A DNA stretch of 64,000 bases from Pseudonocardia sp. EC080619-01 (GTDB taxonomy: Bacteria; Actinomycetota; Actinomycetes; Mycobacteriales; Pseudonocardiaceae), in assembly GCF_001420995.1 (NCBI RefSeq), contig NZ_CP012184.1, positions 2,464,501 through 2,528,500 of the forward strand. Reading direction: 5' to 3'. Positions 24,182-36,127 of this stretch are shown in pieces. The position numbers and the translations under genes were made by a program. The notes below the pieces were generated by a model that worked only from the letters and a program-made list of their open reading frames with translations, had not been told where the DNA came from and did no database searches. How positions within the stretch are numbered: position 1 is the stretch's first letter; each line of letters begins with the position of its first letter.

Positions 24182-24223
24182 CGTGAGTGGTTATCGCGGC
24201 CAGAGCCACGATAACCACTCACG
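24182..24223. repeat. Dispersed terminator-like hairpin, copy 1
   Basis: CGTGAGTGGTTATCG (24182-24196) pairs exactly with 24209-24223, and three more pairs follow after one mismatch. It stands eight bases past the catalase stop and 16 bases before the arsC ATG. A near-identical element, with GTC for ATC in the arm, lies at 34004-34051 after leuA. Both stand immediately after a stop codon, so a terminator or mRNA 3'-end role is likely. Confidence 0.7.
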
Positions 24224-24230
24224 GGCGGCG

Positions 24231-25682
24231 TCAGCCGCCTCGCACTGCCTGCTCGATCCGGTCGCCGATGTCCTTGTCGACGTTGCGCCAGTACTCGAAG
24301 GCGCGCTGCAGGATGGGCTCGGTGACGCCGTCGGACAGGTGCCCGGCCACGTTGCCCACGAACCGCTCGCGCGCGGCGTCGTCGAAGACCTCGCGGACCA
24401 TCGTGCCGGCCTGGCCCCAGTCGTCGTCCTGCTCGCGCAGGGCGTACGCGGTCCGGACCATGTCGCCGTCGGCGTGCCACTGCGCCTCCGCGACCCGCTT
24501 CGGGTCGGCGGCGGGCCCGCCGTAGGAGTTCGGCGCGTAGATCGGGTCACGGGAGTTCGTGATCCGCATCGAGCCGTCCTTGGCGTAGTTGTTCACCTCG
24601 GACCGCGGGGCGTTGACCGGGATCTGCTTGTAGTTGACGCCGAGCCGGGCGCGGTGCGCGTCCGCGTAGGAGAACCCGCGGGCCAGCAGCATCCGGTCCG
24701 GCGACAGCCCGGTGCCCGGCACCAGGTTGTTCGGCTCGAACGCGGCCTGCTCCATCTCCGCGTGGTAGTCCTCGACGTTCCGGTCCAGGGTCAGCGTCCC
24801 GACCTTGATCAGCGGGTAGTCGGCGTGCGGCCAGACCTTGGTCAGGTCGAACGGGTTGAACCGGTAGGTCGTCGCGTCGGCGAAGGGCATGACCTGCACG
24901 TACAGCGTCCAGCTCGGGTGGTTGCCTGCCTCGATCTGGTCGTAGAGGTCGCGCTGGTGGTAGTCGGCGTCCGCCCCGGCGAGGTGGTCGGCCTCGTCCT
25001 GGGTCAGGCACTCGACGCCCTGGTCGGTCTTGAAGTGGTACTTCACCCAGAACATCTCGCCGTCGGCGTTGATCCAGCTGTAGGTGTGGCTGGAGTAGCC
25101 GTTCATGTGCCGCCAGGTCTTCGGGACGCCGCGGTCGCCCATCAGCCAGGTCACCTGGTGCGCGGACTCGGGGGAGAGCGTCCAGAAGTCCCACTGCATG
25201 TCGTGGTCGCGCAGGTTGTTGGAGACGCGGCGCTTCTGCGAGCGGATGAAGTGCTGGAACTTCATCGGGTCGCGGACGAAGAACACCGGCGTGTTGTTGC
25301 CGACCATGTCCCAGTTGCCCTCGTCGGTCCACAGCTTCAGCGAGAACCCGCGCGGGTCGCGCCAGGTGTCGGGGCTGCCCCGCTCCCCGGCGACGGTGGA
25401 GAACCGGATCACGCCACGCGTCTCCGCGCCGGGCTGGAGGAACGAGGCCTTCGTGTACCGCGAGACGTCCTCGGTGGTCTCGAACCTCAGGAACGCGCCA
25501 CCACCCTTGGCGTGCGGCTGGCGCTCCGGGATGCGCTCCCGGTTGAAGTTCGCCATCTGCTCGATCAGGTAGTGGTCGTTGAGCAGGATGGGACCGTCGG
25601 GGCCGATGGTCAGCGAGTGTTCGTCGCTGGCGACCGGGCTGCCGGAGTCGGTGGTGGTCGGCTTGGGCTGCGAGCTCGTCAC
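24231..25682 (-). CDS. katA: Monofunctional haem catalase
   Basis: A 483-residue small-subunit catalase that dismutates hydrogen peroxide. Visible are the distal His57 in RQPHAKG, the distal Asn in [15 protein letters not shown], and the proximal haem Tyr in [12 protein letters not shown]. The length fits the clade. The segment after the distal His reads GGGAFLRFE rather than the more usual GAGAFG. GTG at 25682 has GGAGG at seven bases. It is divergent from an MFS gene and followed by the dispersed hairpin. No furA/oxyR-like regulator is adjacent. Confidence 0.95.
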   Translation of the reverse strand: MTSSQPKPTTTDSGSPVASDEHSLTIGPDGPILLNDHYLIEQMANFNRERIPERQPHAKGGGAFLRFETTEDVSRYTKASFLQPGAETRGVIRFSTVAGERGSPDTWRDPRGFSLKLWTDEGNWDMVGNNTPVFFVRDPMKFQHFIRSQKRRVSNNLRDHDMQWDFWTLSPESAHQVTWLMGDRGVPKTWRHMNGYSSHTYSWINADGEMFWVKYHFKTDQGVECLTQDEADHLAGADADYHQRDLYDQIEAGNHPSWTLYVQVMPFADATTYRFNPFDLTKVWPHADYPLIKVGTLTLDRNVEDYHAEMEQAAFEPNNLVPGTGLSPDRMLLARGFSYADAHRARLGVNYKQIPVNAPRSEVNNYAKDGSMRITNSRDPIYAPNSYGGPAADPKRVAEAQWHADGDMVRTAYALREQDDDWGQAGTMVREVFDDAARERFVGNVAGHLSDGVTEPILQRAFEYWRNVDKDIGDRIEQAVRGG

Positions 25683-25815
25683 TGCCGCGCCTCCTCGTGG
25701 TGGTGGTCGGCGTTCGTTCGGGAGTCCCGTCGGGGATTCCCGCGCCCTCCGGAGCCAAACCGGATCCGGCCGGCCCGGCCGCAATCCGGTGGACACCGCC
25801 CCGCACGATGGACAC

Positions 25816-27009
25816 GTGCCCGATGCCACGACCACCGCCCCACCGCGTTCCGGGATCGGCGCCTTCGCCGACGTCCTGCGACGGCCGGGGGTCGGCACGA
25901 TCACCGGGATCGGCATCGCCGCCCGGATCCCCGCGACGGCCGTCGGCGTCACCCTGACGCTGCACACGGTCCTGACGCTCGGCTACGGCTTCGGCGCCGC
26001 CGGGCTGGTCGCGGCGGCCGTCCCCACCGGGATGGCGGTCGGCGCACCCCTGCTGGGCTCGGTGATCGACCGCTTCGGGCTGCGCCCGATGGTGGTGCTG
26101 ACGACGACGTCCGGCCTGCTGTTCTGGTCGGTCGCCCCGCTGCTGGGCTACGCCGGCCTGCTGACTGCGGCGTTCGTCGCGGGCGTCCTGACGTTGCCGG
26201 TGTTCTCTCTGGTCCGGCAGGTGATCGCGGCGATCGTGCCGGCCGGGCACCGGCGTCCGGCGTTCGCACTGGACTCGATGTCGGTCGAGCTGTCCTACAT
26301 GACCGGCCCGGCGATCGGCTCGCTGCTGACGGTGTGGCTGGGCTCCGCGGTCTCGCTGCGGGTGATCGGGGCCGGGTTCGTGCTGGCCGGGCTGGCGCTG
26401 TGGTGGCTCGATCCACCCGTCCGCGCCGACGGCGGCGCCGCCCGCTCCGAGCCCCGGCCACCGGTCCGCAGCTGGCTGTCCCGCCCGCTGGTGGGTGCGC
26501 TGCTCACGGTGACCGCCGCGGTCATCGCGATCATGGGGACCGAGTTCGCGTTCGTCGCGGCGCTGACCGCCGCCGACCAGGCGTGGGCGATCGCGCTGGT
26601 CAACGCCGGATGGTGCCTGGCGTCGCTGGTCGGCGGGTTCGCCTACGGGGCCGCCCGCCGGGCCGTGCCCCTCCCGCTGCTGCTCGCCGCCCTCGGCCTG
26701 CTGACGCTGCCGGCCGCGCTCGCCTCGTCGTGGTGGGGCCTGCTGCTCCTCCTGCTCCCCGCCGGACTTCTCGTCGCACCGACGCTGGCCGCCGGCAGCG
26801 ACGCCGTCGGCGGGCTCGCCCCAGACCGGGTCCGCGGGCTGGTCACCGGCCTGCAGGGCTCGGCGACGACGCTCGGCATCGCCATCGCGAACCCGCTGTC
26901 CGGGTTCCTCGTCGACGCCGTCTCGCCGGGCGCCGCGATCGCCGTGTGCGGCTCGGTCGCCGTCGTGTTCGCCGGGATGTCGGCGTGGCTGATGCGGGTG
27001 CGCACCTGA
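25816..27009 (+). CDS. MFS transporter
   Basis: A 397-residue, twelve-helix major facilitator. [15 protein letters not shown] forms the cytoplasmic loop 2-3 motif, and paired hydrophobic halves are separated by an Arg/Pro-rich loop near residue 205. Substrate and direction are unknown; the drug:H+ exporter type is most similar. GTG at 25816 has CACGAT six bases upstream and no ribosome site, so the transcript is probably leaderless. It is divergent from catalase, sharing a 133-base intergenic region. Confidence 0.86.
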   Translation: MPDATTTAPPRSGIGAFADVLRRPGVGTITGIGIAARIPATAVGVTLTLHTVLTLGYGFGAAGLVAAAVPTGMAVGAPLLGSVIDRFGLRPMVVLTTTSGLLFWSVAPLLGYAGLLTAAFVAGVLTLPVFSLVRQVIAAIVPAGHRRPAFALDSMSVELSYMTGPAIGSLLTVWLGSAVSLRVIGAGFVLAGLALWWLDPPVRADGGAARSEPRPPVRSWLSRPLVGALLTVTAAVIAIMGTEFAFVAALTAADQAWAIALVNAGWCLASLVGGFAYGAARRAVPLPLLLAALGLLTLPAALASSWWGLLLLLLPAGLLVAPTLAAGSDAVGGLAPDRVRGLVTGLQGSATTLGIAIANPLSGFLVDAVSPGAAIAVCGSVAVVFAGMSAWLMRVRT

Positions 27010-27193
27010 CCGTCCGCTGCGGAGACACAGCTCACGGGCCTCCCGTCCAGGAGGCGCCGACCCGCGTACCGGCAGCGTGGAGCGGTCGACGGGCGATCAC
27101 GCAAGCCGGTGTCTGAGAGGGTCCACAGGCGATCGGCGCACCGTCCCCCGGATCCTCCGCTCCGGGGCGGCCCGCTCGGGCAGACTGGACCGG

Positions 27194-28216
27194 GTGAGCG
27201 CGCCACCCCACCCCGACTCCGAGACCCAGCCGATCCGCCGGGGGCCTCCCCGCCGCCGGTTCGGGCCGGTCCGGTGGGCGTTCGCGCTGTTCCTGGGTGT
27301 CGGTGCCGCCGGCGCCACCCTTCCCGACCTGGTCGGGCTCGACGCCTACTCGCCGTTCGCACAGCTCATCGCGTTCCGGCCGCTCGGGATCGCGGCGCTG
27401 ACGGTCCTGGTGCTGGTCGCGCTCGTCGTCACCGCGTTCGCCCGGCGGTTCTGGCCGGTGCCGGTCGTCCTGGCGCTGATCGCGCTGGTGGGCGCCTCGC
27501 TGGTGCTCCCCCGGACGACGGCGTCGGCCACCCCGCCCGCGGGCGGGAGCACCCTCAAGGTCCTCGCCCTCAACGTCTACGAGGGCGAGGCCGACGCCGG
27601 ATCGCTCGCCGCGCTGATCGACGACGAGGACCCGGACATCGTCTCGATCCCCGAGGCCGGCGGTCGCTACAAGCAGCAGCTCGAGCCGTTGCTCGAGCCG
27701 ATGGGCTACCGCCTCGAGTCGTCGGTGTCGCCCCGGCGGGCCGACGTCACGGGCAACACGGTCGCGATCGCGGAGCGCCTCGGCGACGTCCGCACCCGCG
27801 CCGGCGACGACGTCCGCTTCCCCTACATGGAGGCGACCGGCGGCGGGCTGGGCGAGCTGCGGTTCGTCGCGTTCCACTCGGTCGCGCCGGTGCCGCGCTC
27901 GGTCGGCCAGTGGCGCTCGGACCTGGGGACGGTCGGGCAGTGGTGCTCGGGCGACACCCCCGCCGTGATCGCCGGGGACTTCAACGCCACGCTCGACCAC
28001 TCGGTGTTCCGCGAGGCGACCGCCGGGTGCGGCGACGCGGCGGCACAGACCGGCAACGGGCTGTCCGGCACCTGGCCGACCTGGGCGCCTGCCTGGCTGG
28101 GTCCGCAGATCGACCACGTGCTGTCCACCGGCGGCATCACCGCCGAGTCGTTCTCGACGCACGTCGTGCCGGGCACCGACCACCGGGCCGTCGTCACGAC
28201 GCTGCGGCTCCCCTGA
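27194..28216 (+). CDS. Membrane-anchored endonuclease/exonuclease/phosphatase-family protein
   Basis: A 340-residue protein with three N-terminal hydrophobic helices (about 27-45, 60-82 and 88-106), followed by an EEP-fold domain (about 120-340): LALNVYEGEAD, IPEAGGRYKQ (metal-site region, with P-E), GDFNATLD and a final GTDHRAVVTTLRL (catalytic His). The catalytic domain should face outward, as in actinobacterial envelope phosphodiesterases. GTG at 27194 is leaderless (CAGACT, seven bases). It converges on asd across a strong hairpin. Confidence 0.88.
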   Translation: MSAPPHPDSETQPIRRGPPRRRFGPVRWAFALFLGVGAAGATLPDLVGLDAYSPFAQLIAFRPLGIAALTVLVLVALVVTAFARRFWPVPVVLALIALVGASLVLPRTTASATPPAGGSTLKVLALNVYEGEADAGSLAALIDDEDPDIVSIPEAGGRYKQQLEPLLEPMGYRLESSVSPRRADVTGNTVAIAERLGDVRTRAGDDVRFPYMEATGGGLGELRFVAFHSVAPVPRSVGQWRSDLGTVGQWCSGDTPAVIAGDFNATLDHSVFREATAGCGDAAAQTGNGLSGTWPTWAPAWLGPQIDHVLSTGGITAESFSTHVVPGTDHRAVVTTLRLP

Positions 28217-28233
28217 GCCGGCCCCACACACGA

Positions 28234-28272
28234 CGACGGCCGCCGTCCCGGGAGTCCGGGCGGCGGCCGTCG
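28234..28272. terminator. Bidirectional terminator between EEP gene and asd
   Basis: CGACGGCCGCCG (28234-28245) pairs perfectly with 28261-28272; further pairing inside shortens the loop. It sits between convergent stops at 28216 and 28292. Confidence 0.72.
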
Positions 28273-28291
28273 GTGCGTGCGGCGGGTCCGG

Positions 28292-29371
28292 TCAGCCTGC
28301 GGCGGCGACCGTCTCCGCGACCTCGTAGGTGTTCAGCGCGGCACCCTTGCGCAGGTTGTCGCCGCAGACGAACAGCTCGAGGGTGTTCGGGAAGTCCAGC
28401 GCCTGCCGGATCCGGCCCACCACGGTCGGGTCCCCGCCGACGGCGTCGGCCGGGGTCGGCCACTCGCCGGCCGCCGGGTCGTCCTTGACGACGATCGTCG
28501 GCTGGGCTCCCAGCACCTTGCGGGCGGCGTCGACCGCGACCTCGCGGGAGAAGGTCGCGTGGATCGACAGCGCGTGCGTCGTGACCACCGGGACGCGGAC
28601 GCAGGTCGCCGAGACCTTGAGCTCCGGGATCCCGAGGATCTTGCGGGACTCGTTGCGGACCTTCAGCTCCTCCGACGACCAGCCGTCGTCCTTGAGGGAC
28701 CCGGCCCACGGCACGACGTTGAGCGCCAGCGGCGCCGGGAACGGCGAGCCTGCCTCGGACCCGACCGGGACACCGGCGTCGGACAGCGCCTTCGCGACGT
28801 CGCCCGAGACGTTGCCGGCCTGCTTGCCCGCCACCGCCTCGATCTCGGCGTAGAGCTGGTCGATGCCGGGCTGCCCGGCACCGGACGCGGCCTGGTACGA
28901 GGCCACGACCAGCGACTCCAGTCCGAACTCGCGGTGCAGCGCACCCATCGCCGCCATCATCGACAGCGTCGTGCAGTTCGGGTTGGCGATGATCCCCTTG
29001 GGGCGCTCGGTGACCTTCTCCGGGTTCACCTCGGGCACCACCAGCGGCACCTCGGGGTCCATCCGGAACGCACCCGAGTTGTCCACCGCGACGGCACCGC
29101 GCGCCGCGGCGATCGGCGCCCACTCGGCGCTGACCTCGTCCGGGACGTCGAACATCGCGATGTCGACGCCGTCGAACACCTCGGGCTTCAGCTCGAGGAC
29201 GGTGACGTCCTCGCCGCGGACCCGCAGCACCTTGCCCGCCGAGCGGGCGGAGGCGATCAGGCGGATCTCGCCCCACGGCACGGACTCGCGGGAGTCGATG
29301 ATCTCGATCATGGTGGTGCCGACGGCACCGGTGGCGCCGACCAGCGCCAGTACGGGCTTGTCCATGGCCAT
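28292..29371 (-). CDS. asd: Aspartate-semialdehyde dehydrogenase
   Basis: A 359-residue enzyme reducing aspartyl phosphate to aspartate semialdehyde with NADPH, the second step towards Lys, Met, Thr and diaminopimelate. [12 protein letters not shown] (10-21) binds NADP. Cys133 in NPNCTT is the acyl-enzyme nucleophile, with [12 protein letters not shown] following. It starts six bases after the lysC stop, so the two form an operon. ATG at 29371 or at 29365 is possible; neither has a strong ribosome site, suggesting coupling to lysC translation. Confidence 0.96.
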   Translation of the reverse strand: MAMDKPVLALVGATGAVGTTMIEIIDSRESVPWGEIRLIASARSAGKVLRVRGEDVTVLELKPEVFDGVDIAMFDVPDEVSAEWAPIAAARGAVAVDNSGAFRMDPEVPLVVPEVNPEKVTERPKGIIANPNCTTLSMMAAMGALHREFGLESLVVASYQAASGAGQPGIDQLYAEIEAVAGKQAGNVSGDVAKALSDAGVPVGSEAGSPFPAPLALNVVPWAGSLKDDGWSSEELKVRNESRKILGIPELKVSATCVRVPVVTTHALSIHATFSREVAVDAARKVLGAQPTIVVKDDPAAGEWPTPADAVGGDPTVVGRIRQALDFPNTLELFVCGDNLRKGAALNTYEVAETVAAAG

Positions 29372-29377
29372 CTCAGC

Positions 29378-30643
29378 TCACCGGCCCGTTCCCGCGGCGA
29401 CCACCGCGTCGTCCTCGGCGCCGAGCTCGAAGGCCTCGTGCAGCGCCTGCACCGCGTCGTCCAGCTGGTCCGAGCGGCAGATGACCGAGATCCGGATCTC
29501 GGAGGTGTTCATGGTCTCGATGTTGATGCCGGCGTCCGAGAGCGCCTCGCAGAACTTCGCGGTGACGCCCGGGTGGTTCCGCATGCCGGCACCGACCAGC
29601 GACACCTTGCCGATGTCGTTGTCGTAGATGATCTCGGAGAAGCCGATCTCCGACTTCGCCCGCTCCAGCGCCGCGACGGCGGTGTCGCCGTTCGAGCGGG
29701 GCAGCGAGAAGGTGATGTCGGTCTTCTTGTCGGAGACGTTGGAGATGTTCTGCAGGACCATGTCGATGTTGATCTCCGCGTCCGCGACCGTGCGGAAGAT
29801 CTTCGCCGCCATGCCGGGGGTGTCCGGCACACCGGTGACCGTGATCTTGCCCTCGGACCGGTCGTGCGCGACGCCGGTGATGATCGGGTTCTCCAACGGA
29901 ATCTCCTCGATCGAGCCGGAGACCAGCGTGCCCGGCTTGTCGTTGTAGGAACTGCGCACCCGCAGCGGGACGCCGTAGCGGCGGGCGTACTCGACCGCCC
30001 GCAGGTGCAGGACCTTCGCCCCGGACGCGGCGAGCTCGAGCATCTCCTCGTAGGTCACCGTCTCCAGCAGGCTGGCCTTCGGGACGATCCGCGGGTCGGC
30101 GGAGAACACGCCGTCCACGTCCGAGTAGATCTCGCAGACGTCGGCGTTCAGCGCCGCGGCGAGGGCGACGGCGGTCGTGTCCGACCCGCCGCGGCCGAGC
30201 GTGGTGATGTCCTTCGAGTCCGCGCTCATCCCCTGGAAGCCGGCGACGAGGACGATGTGCCCCTCGTCCAGCGCCTCGCGCAGCCGGTACGGGTTCACCT
30301 CGGTGATCCGCGCGTCGCCGTGCTTCGAGGTGGTGAGCATGCCGGCCTGGGAGCCGGTGAACGAGCGGGCCTCGGCCCCGAGCGAGTGGATCGCCATCGC
30401 CACGAGGGCGTTCGAGATCCGCTCACCGGCGGTGAGGAGCATGTCCATCTCGCGGGCCGGGGGCTTGGGTGAGATCTGCTCGGCGAGATCGGTCAGTTCG
30501 TCCGTGGTGTCCCCCATGGCGGACACGACGACGACGACGTCATGGCCCTCCTTGCGGGTACGGACGATGCGCTCCGCGACCTTCTTGATGCGTTCCGCGC
30601 TCTCGACCGACGAACCGCCGTACTTCTGCACGACGAGGGCCAC
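29378..30643 (-). CDS. lysC: Aspartate kinase
   Basis: A 421-residue kinase making aspartyl phosphate. The kinase domain (1-245) starts with [10 protein letters not shown] and includes [13 protein letters not shown]. Two ACT domains (about 265-410) mediate Lys/Thr feedback. GTG at 30643 follows CAGGAGGTCGGC. Many actinobacteria make a separate beta subunit from an internal start near EEIP; here that position is an ATC codon with no ATG or GTG, so a beta form may be absent or start elsewhere. First gene of lysC-asd. Confidence 0.96.
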   Translation of the reverse strand: MALVVQKYGGSSVESAERIKKVAERIVRTRKEGHDVVVVVSAMGDTTDELTDLAEQISPKPPAREMDMLLTAGERISNALVAMAIHSLGAEARSFTGSQAGMLTTSKHGDARITEVNPYRLREALDEGHIVLVAGFQGMSADSKDITTLGRGGSDTTAVALAAALNADVCEIYSDVDGVFSADPRIVPKASLLETVTYEEMLELAASGAKVLHLRAVEYARRYGVPLRVRSSYNDKPGTLVSGSIEEIPLENPIITGVAHDRSEGKITVTGVPDTPGMAAKIFRTVADAEINIDMVLQNISNVSDKKTDITFSLPRSNGDTAVAALERAKSEIGFSEIIYDNDIGKVSLVGAGMRNHPGVTAKFCEALSDAGINIETMNTSEIRISVICRSDQLDDAVQALHEAFELGAEDDAVVAAGTGR

Positions 30644-30870
30644 GCCGACCTCCTGTCCTGGCTCCGGGGTCCGGAGCCGTCGGGTGCTCTCTCTGGGCCG
30701 CGGGAACGCGTGGGGACACACCCGCGGCGCTGGTCGGAACGGCACACTACCGGCGGGGGGCACCCGATTTCAGGCTCTGGCCCGACCTCGATGACGCAGC
30801 CCACACGGGCGGGCCTTCGCGGCCCCGATCGGGTATCCCGCGCCGCGCGCGGCCCCGCGGGTACATGCGG

Positions 30871-31389
30871 TCAGGCAGCAGCCCGCCGCCGGTGCCGCCG
30901 GACGGCGTCGGTGTTCCCGCAGCGGGCGCTGCAGTACCGCTGCCGGCCGGTCCGGGAGACGTCGGCGTACACCCGTCCGCACTCCGGGGCGGCGCAGCGC
31001 CCGAGCCGGTCCATCCCCTTCGTCGCCAGGTGCGTCGCGGTGCCCATCGCGATCAGCGCGTGCAGCACCCCGGCCAGGCCGAGCCCGTCGTCGCGGTGGT
31101 GGAGGTGCCAGTGCCCGTCGTGGTCGGTCAGGCGGGGCGGACCGGTCCCCTCCGCGAGCAGCGCGTTCAGGAGCCGGGCGCGCTCGGCGCCCGGACCGGC
31201 GTCGACGACGGCGGTCCAGCGTTCCAGCAGGACGCGCACCGCGCCGAGATCGGCCTCGACCGGCTCCCACTCCCGCGCGACGCCCGCGGCCACCGCCCGC
31301 TCGGCCAGCTCCCGGAGCGACGACGGCGGGTCGTTCGCGAGGTCGGCGGCGAGCAGCACGGGATCACGACCGTAAGGGTTGATGTGCAC
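30871..31389 (-). CDS. CGNR zinc-finger protein (ABATE domain)
   Basis: A 172-residue protein with an N-terminal ABATE-type domain and a C-terminal CGNR zinc finger: Cys in GRCAAPECGRVY, then RYCSARCGNTDAVRRHRRR. CGNR proteins are presumed DNA-binding stress regulators. GTG at 31389 is leaderless with TGTAAT ending six bases upstream, nearly the ideal -10. Its start lies only 26 bases from that of the divergent 31416 gene, so the two promoters must interlock. Confidence 0.88.
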   Translation of the reverse strand: MHINPYGRDPVLLAADLANDPPSSLRELAERAVAAGVAREWEPVEADLGAVRVLLERWTAVVDAGPGAERARLLNALLAEGTGPPRLTDHDGHWHLHHRDDGLGLAGVLHALIAMGTATHLATKGMDRLGRCAAPECGRVYADVSRTGRQRYCSARCGNTDAVRRHRRRAAA

Positions 31390-31415
31390 TGAGGCATTAC
31401 AGCACCGTCGTCGTC

Positions 31416-31598
31416 GTGAGCACACCCCTGGAACACGAGTGGGAACCGGTGTCCCGCCACCGGACGTCCGACGGCGTCGTCAGCTACCTGCGGTGCCGGT
31501 GCGGGTCGTGGCGCATCCACATGGCAGCGCAGGAGGCGGCGCCGGCCACGTCCGGGACGGTGGCCGAGCCCTTCCCCGGACGCCGGGTCGCGTCCTGA
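31416..31598 (+). CDS. Small zinc-ribbon-like protein
   Basis: A 60-residue protein: HEWEPVSRHRTSDGVVSYLRCRCGSWRI followed by a short Ala/Pro tail, split here as HEWEPVSRHRTSDG plus VVSYLRCRCGSWRI. The RCRCG motif gives at least two metal-binding cysteines. Similar short proteins are common in actinobacteria without known role. GTG at 31416 has CACCGT seven bases upstream. It is divergent from the CGNR gene and converges on the gene at 31614, with 15 bases between stops. Confidence 0.7.
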   Translation: MSTPLEHEWEPVSRHRTSDGVVSYLRCRCGSWRIHMAAQEAAPATSGTVAEPFPGRRVAS

Positions 31599-31613
31599 CG
31601 GGCCGGATCCGGA

Positions 31614-31919
31614 CTAGACGCGGCGCAGCAGCCGGACGACCACGGCCGTCACGATCATCCAGAGGATCGCCGCGACGCCGTAGTTCAGCGTCACCGCCAT
31701 CTTCGGCTGCTCGGGGGTGAACAGGTTCGCCAGGCCCAGGTTGAACTGTGCGGCCCAGGTCGAGACGAACTCCGTCAGGAAGTTCTGCGGGTTCGCGTCG
31801 AGCAGGGTCAGCACGATGTGTGCGACCAGGATCACGACGATGACCAGCCCGACGATCCGCACGATCGTCGCGATGATCCCGATCCCCTGCCGCATGGTGG
31901 TTCCCACGGTTGCCGCCAT
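31614..31919 (-). CDS. Small two-helix membrane protein
   Basis: A 101-residue protein with hydrophobic helices at about 17-38 (VRIVGLVIVVILVAHIVL) and 75-97 (YGVAAILWMIVTAVVV), joined by a loop containing NPQNFLTEFV. A basic C-terminus suggests both ends are inside. No named family is recognised. ATG at 31919 follows GGAGGGTGTGCG; longer readings lack support. The gene is separated from leuA by its divergent upstream region. Confidence 0.74.
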   Translation of the reverse strand: MAATVGTTMRQGIGIIATIVRIVGLVIVVILVAHIVLTLLDANPQNFLTEFVSTWAAQFNLGLANLFTPEQPKMAVTLNYGVAAILWMIVTAVVVRLLRRV

Positions 31920-32009
31920 CGCACACCCTCCACGTCGTGACGGGTGCCATGTTCGCACCCGGAGCGCCTTCGCTGCCGGTCCAACGAGGGGGAAGGCCAA
32001 CAGTTGTGA

Positions 32010-34001
<1,992 letters not shown>

Positions 34002-34003
34002 GC

Positions 34004-34051
34004 GCTCGTGAGTGGTTGTCGCGGTCCTGACCGCGACAACCACTCACGAGC
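34004..34051. repeat. Dispersed terminator-like hairpin, copy 2
   Basis: A perfect 23-bp inverted repeat (34004-34026 and 34029-34051) with a two-base centre, beginning three bases after the leuA stop and ending five before the stop of the convergent dppF-like gene. Its arm shares CGTGAGTGGTTNTCGCGG with the element at 24182-24223. The position suits a bidirectional terminator. Confidence 0.75.
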
Positions 34052-34055
34052 CGCG

Positions 34056-35144
34056 TCAGCGGCCCATGGCGTCGGTGATCGAGAAGGTGTGCTCCGGGAC
34101 CTCGGGACCGGTGTCCGGGGCCGCGACCGTCTCCTCCGGCTCCACCCGGTGCGGGGTGATCCGGCCGTCCCGGATCGCCTCGGCGTGGTGGCAGGCCACC
34201 CGGTGCCCGGTCCCGATCTCCCGGAGCTCCGGGCGCTCGGTGTCGCACCGGTCGGCCTGTCGCCACGGGCAGCGGGTGTGGAACCGGCAGCCCGCCGGCG
34301 GCGCGGCGGGTGACGGCAGGTCACCGGTGAGCAGGATCCGCTCCCGGCCGTCCTCGGCGGACGGGTCGGGCTGCGGCACCGCGGAGAGCAGCGCCCGGGT
34401 GTAGGGGTGCAGCGGCTCGTCGTACAGCGCGCCGGCCGGCGCCTCCTCCACGATCGAGCCCAGGTACATCACCCCCACCCGGTCCGACACGTGCCGGACG
34501 ACGGCGAGGTCGTGCGCGATCACGAGGTAGGTCAGGCCGAGCTCGCGCTGCAGCGAGCGCAGCAGGTTGAGCACCTGGGCCTGCACGGAGACGTCCAGCG
34601 CGGAGACCGGCTCGTCGGCGACGATCAGGTCCGGCTCCACGCACAGCGCCCGGGCGATCCCGATCCGCTGCCGCTGCCCGCCCGAGAACTCGTGCGGGTA
34701 CCGGCCCAGCGCCGATGCGGGCAGCCCGACGGCGGTCATCAGCCCGCGCAGGCGTTCCGGGTCGTCGCCGAGCCCGTGCGCGGCCATGCCCTCACGCAGC
34801 ATCGACCCGACCGACTGCCGCGGGTCCAGGCTGGACAGCGGATCCTGGAACACCATCTGGAACCGCTGCCGCATCCGGCGCAACGGCTCGCCCGACAGCG
34901 TCGCGACGTCGGTGCCGTCGAACGTCACGGACCCGGCAGTCGGCTCGGTCAGCTTCAGGATCGCCCGCCCGAGGGTGGACTTCCCGCAGCCCGACTCCCC
35001 CACGAGCCCGTAGGTCTCGCCGCGCTCGATCCGCAGGGCCACGCCGTCGACCGCGCGGACGTGCCCGATCGTGCGCTGCACGAGCACGCCACGGGTGATC
35101 GGGAAGTGCACCTCGAGGCCGTCGACATCCAGCAACGCGGTCAT
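34056..35144 (-). CDS. Peptide ABC transporter ATP-binding protein (DppF/OppF type)
   Basis: A 362-residue ATPase with Walker [12 protein letters not shown] (about 49-59), signature [15 protein letters not shown], and Walker [13 protein letters not shown]. The oligopeptide-transporter C-terminal extension carries a [15 protein letters not shown] cysteine motif that in this family holds an Fe-S cluster. Last gene of the dppABCDF-type operon; its ATG overlaps the previous stop by four bases. It energises uptake of peptides or nickel-like ligands together with its partner ATPase. Confidence 0.93.
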   Translation of the reverse strand: MTALLDVDGLEVHFPITRGVLVQRTIGHVRAVDGVALRIERGETYGLVGESGCGKSTLGRAILKLTEPTAGSVTFDGTDVATLSGEPLRRMRQRFQMVFQDPLSSLDPRQSVGSMLREGMAAHGLGDDPERLRGLMTAVGLPASALGRYPHEFSGGQRQRIGIARALCVEPDLIVADEPVSALDVSVQAQVLNLLRSLQRELGLTYLVIAHDLAVVRHVSDRVGVMYLGSIVEEAPAGALYDEPLHPYTRALLSAVPQPDPSAEDGRERILLTGDLPSPAAPPAGCRFHTRCPWRQADRCDTERPELREIGTGHRVACHHAEAIRDGRITPHRVEPEETVAAPDTGPEVPEHTFSITDAMGR

Positions 35145-36127
35145 GCGTCGGCTCCCACCGGGTTGTGGCACCGCAGCAGCCGGTCGGGATCCGACTCGGC
35201 CGCCGGTGTGCGGGACGTGCAGGTCTCCAGGGCGCGCGGGCACCGTGGGGCGAACGCGCACGCGTCGTCCCACGGGAGGTTGTCGGCCACCGACCCGCTG
35301 ATGGCGGGCAGTTCGTCGGCCGGGTCCGAGTCCAGCCGCGGGATCGACCCGATCAGGCCCGACGTGTACGGGTGGCGCGGGCGGGCGAACAGGGCGTGCC
35401 GCTCGGCCCGCTCCACCACCCGTCCCCCGTAGAGGACGTTGACCCGGTCGCACAGCCCCGCGACGACGCCGAGGTCGTGCGTGATCATCACCAGTGCGGT
35501 CCCGGTCTCCGCGACGAGCTCGCGCAGCAGCTCCAGGATCTGCGCCTGGATGGTGACGTCGAGCGCGGTGGTCGGTTCGTCCGCGATCAGCAGCCGCGGC
35601 CGGCAGGCGAGCGCGATCGCGATCAGCGCGCGCTGCCGCATCCCGCCCGACATCTGGTGCGGGTACGAGGTCAGCCGCCGTGCCGGATCGGGGATCCCCA
35701 CCCGGTCCAGCAGCGAGACCGCCTCGGCGCGGGCCTGCCCCTTCGACATGCCCCGGTGCCGGATCAGCGCCTCGGTGATCTGCACCCCGACCGGCACCAC
35801 CGGGTTCAGCGAGGACAGCGGGTCCTGGAACACCATCCCGATGTCGCGGCCCCGGCGTTCCCGGAGCTCGGCGTCGGAGAGGGTGAGCAGGTCGACGGGC
35901 GGCTCGCCGTCGAGCGTCACCCGGCCGGACACCCGCGGGGTGCGGCCCGGCAGCAGGCCCATGATCGCCAGCGAGGTGACGGACTTGCCGCAGCCGGACT
36001 CACCGACCAGCCCCACGACCTCGCCGGGACGGACGTCGAACGACACCCCGTCGACGGCCGTGACGGTCGGCTCGCCCTTGCGCACGAACCGGACGGACAG
36101 GTCCTCCACGGACAGCAGCGGGTTCAT
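35141..36127 (-). CDS. Peptide ABC transporter ATP-binding protein (DppD/OppD type)
   Basis: A 328-residue ATPase: Walker [12 protein letters not shown], signature [15 protein letters not shown], Walker [13 protein letters not shown]. The C-terminal [14 protein letters not shown] motif is the Dpp/Opp cysteine extension. It pairs with the DppF-type ATPase as a heterodimer. Both ends overlap neighbours by four bases (ATGA), giving tight translational coupling. Confidence 0.93.
   Translation of the reverse strand: MNPLLSVEDLSVRFVRKGEPTVTAVDGVSFDVRPGEVVGLVGESGCGKSVTSLAIMGLLPGRTPRVSGRVTLDGEPPVDLLTLSDAELRERRGRDIGMVFQDPLSSLNPVVPVGVQITEALIRHRGMSKGQARAEAVSLLDRVGIPDPARRLTSYPHQMSGGMRQRALIAIALACRPRLLIADEPTTALDVTIQAQILELLRELVAETGTALVMITHDLGVVAGLCDRVNVLYGGRVVERAERHALFARPRHPYTSGLIGSIPRLDSDPADELPAISGSVADNLPWDDACAFAPRCPRALETCTSRTPAAESDPDRLLRCHNPVGADA

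Noticed and set aside
24182..24223. The repeated GTGAGTGG hairpins as CRISPR repeats
   Set aside because: Single copies about 10 kb apart, without spacers or cas genes.
24123..27116. 997-codon plus-strand frame across catalase and the MFS gene
   Set aside because: Its sequence is low-complexity Val/Arg/Gly with no family motifs. It is the GC-driven shadow of katA and the transporter, both of which have clear active-site or helix patterns.
29870..29960. Internal start for an aspartokinase beta subunit
   Set aside because: The codon at the position used in relatives is ATC, with no ATG or GTG and no ribosome site nearby.
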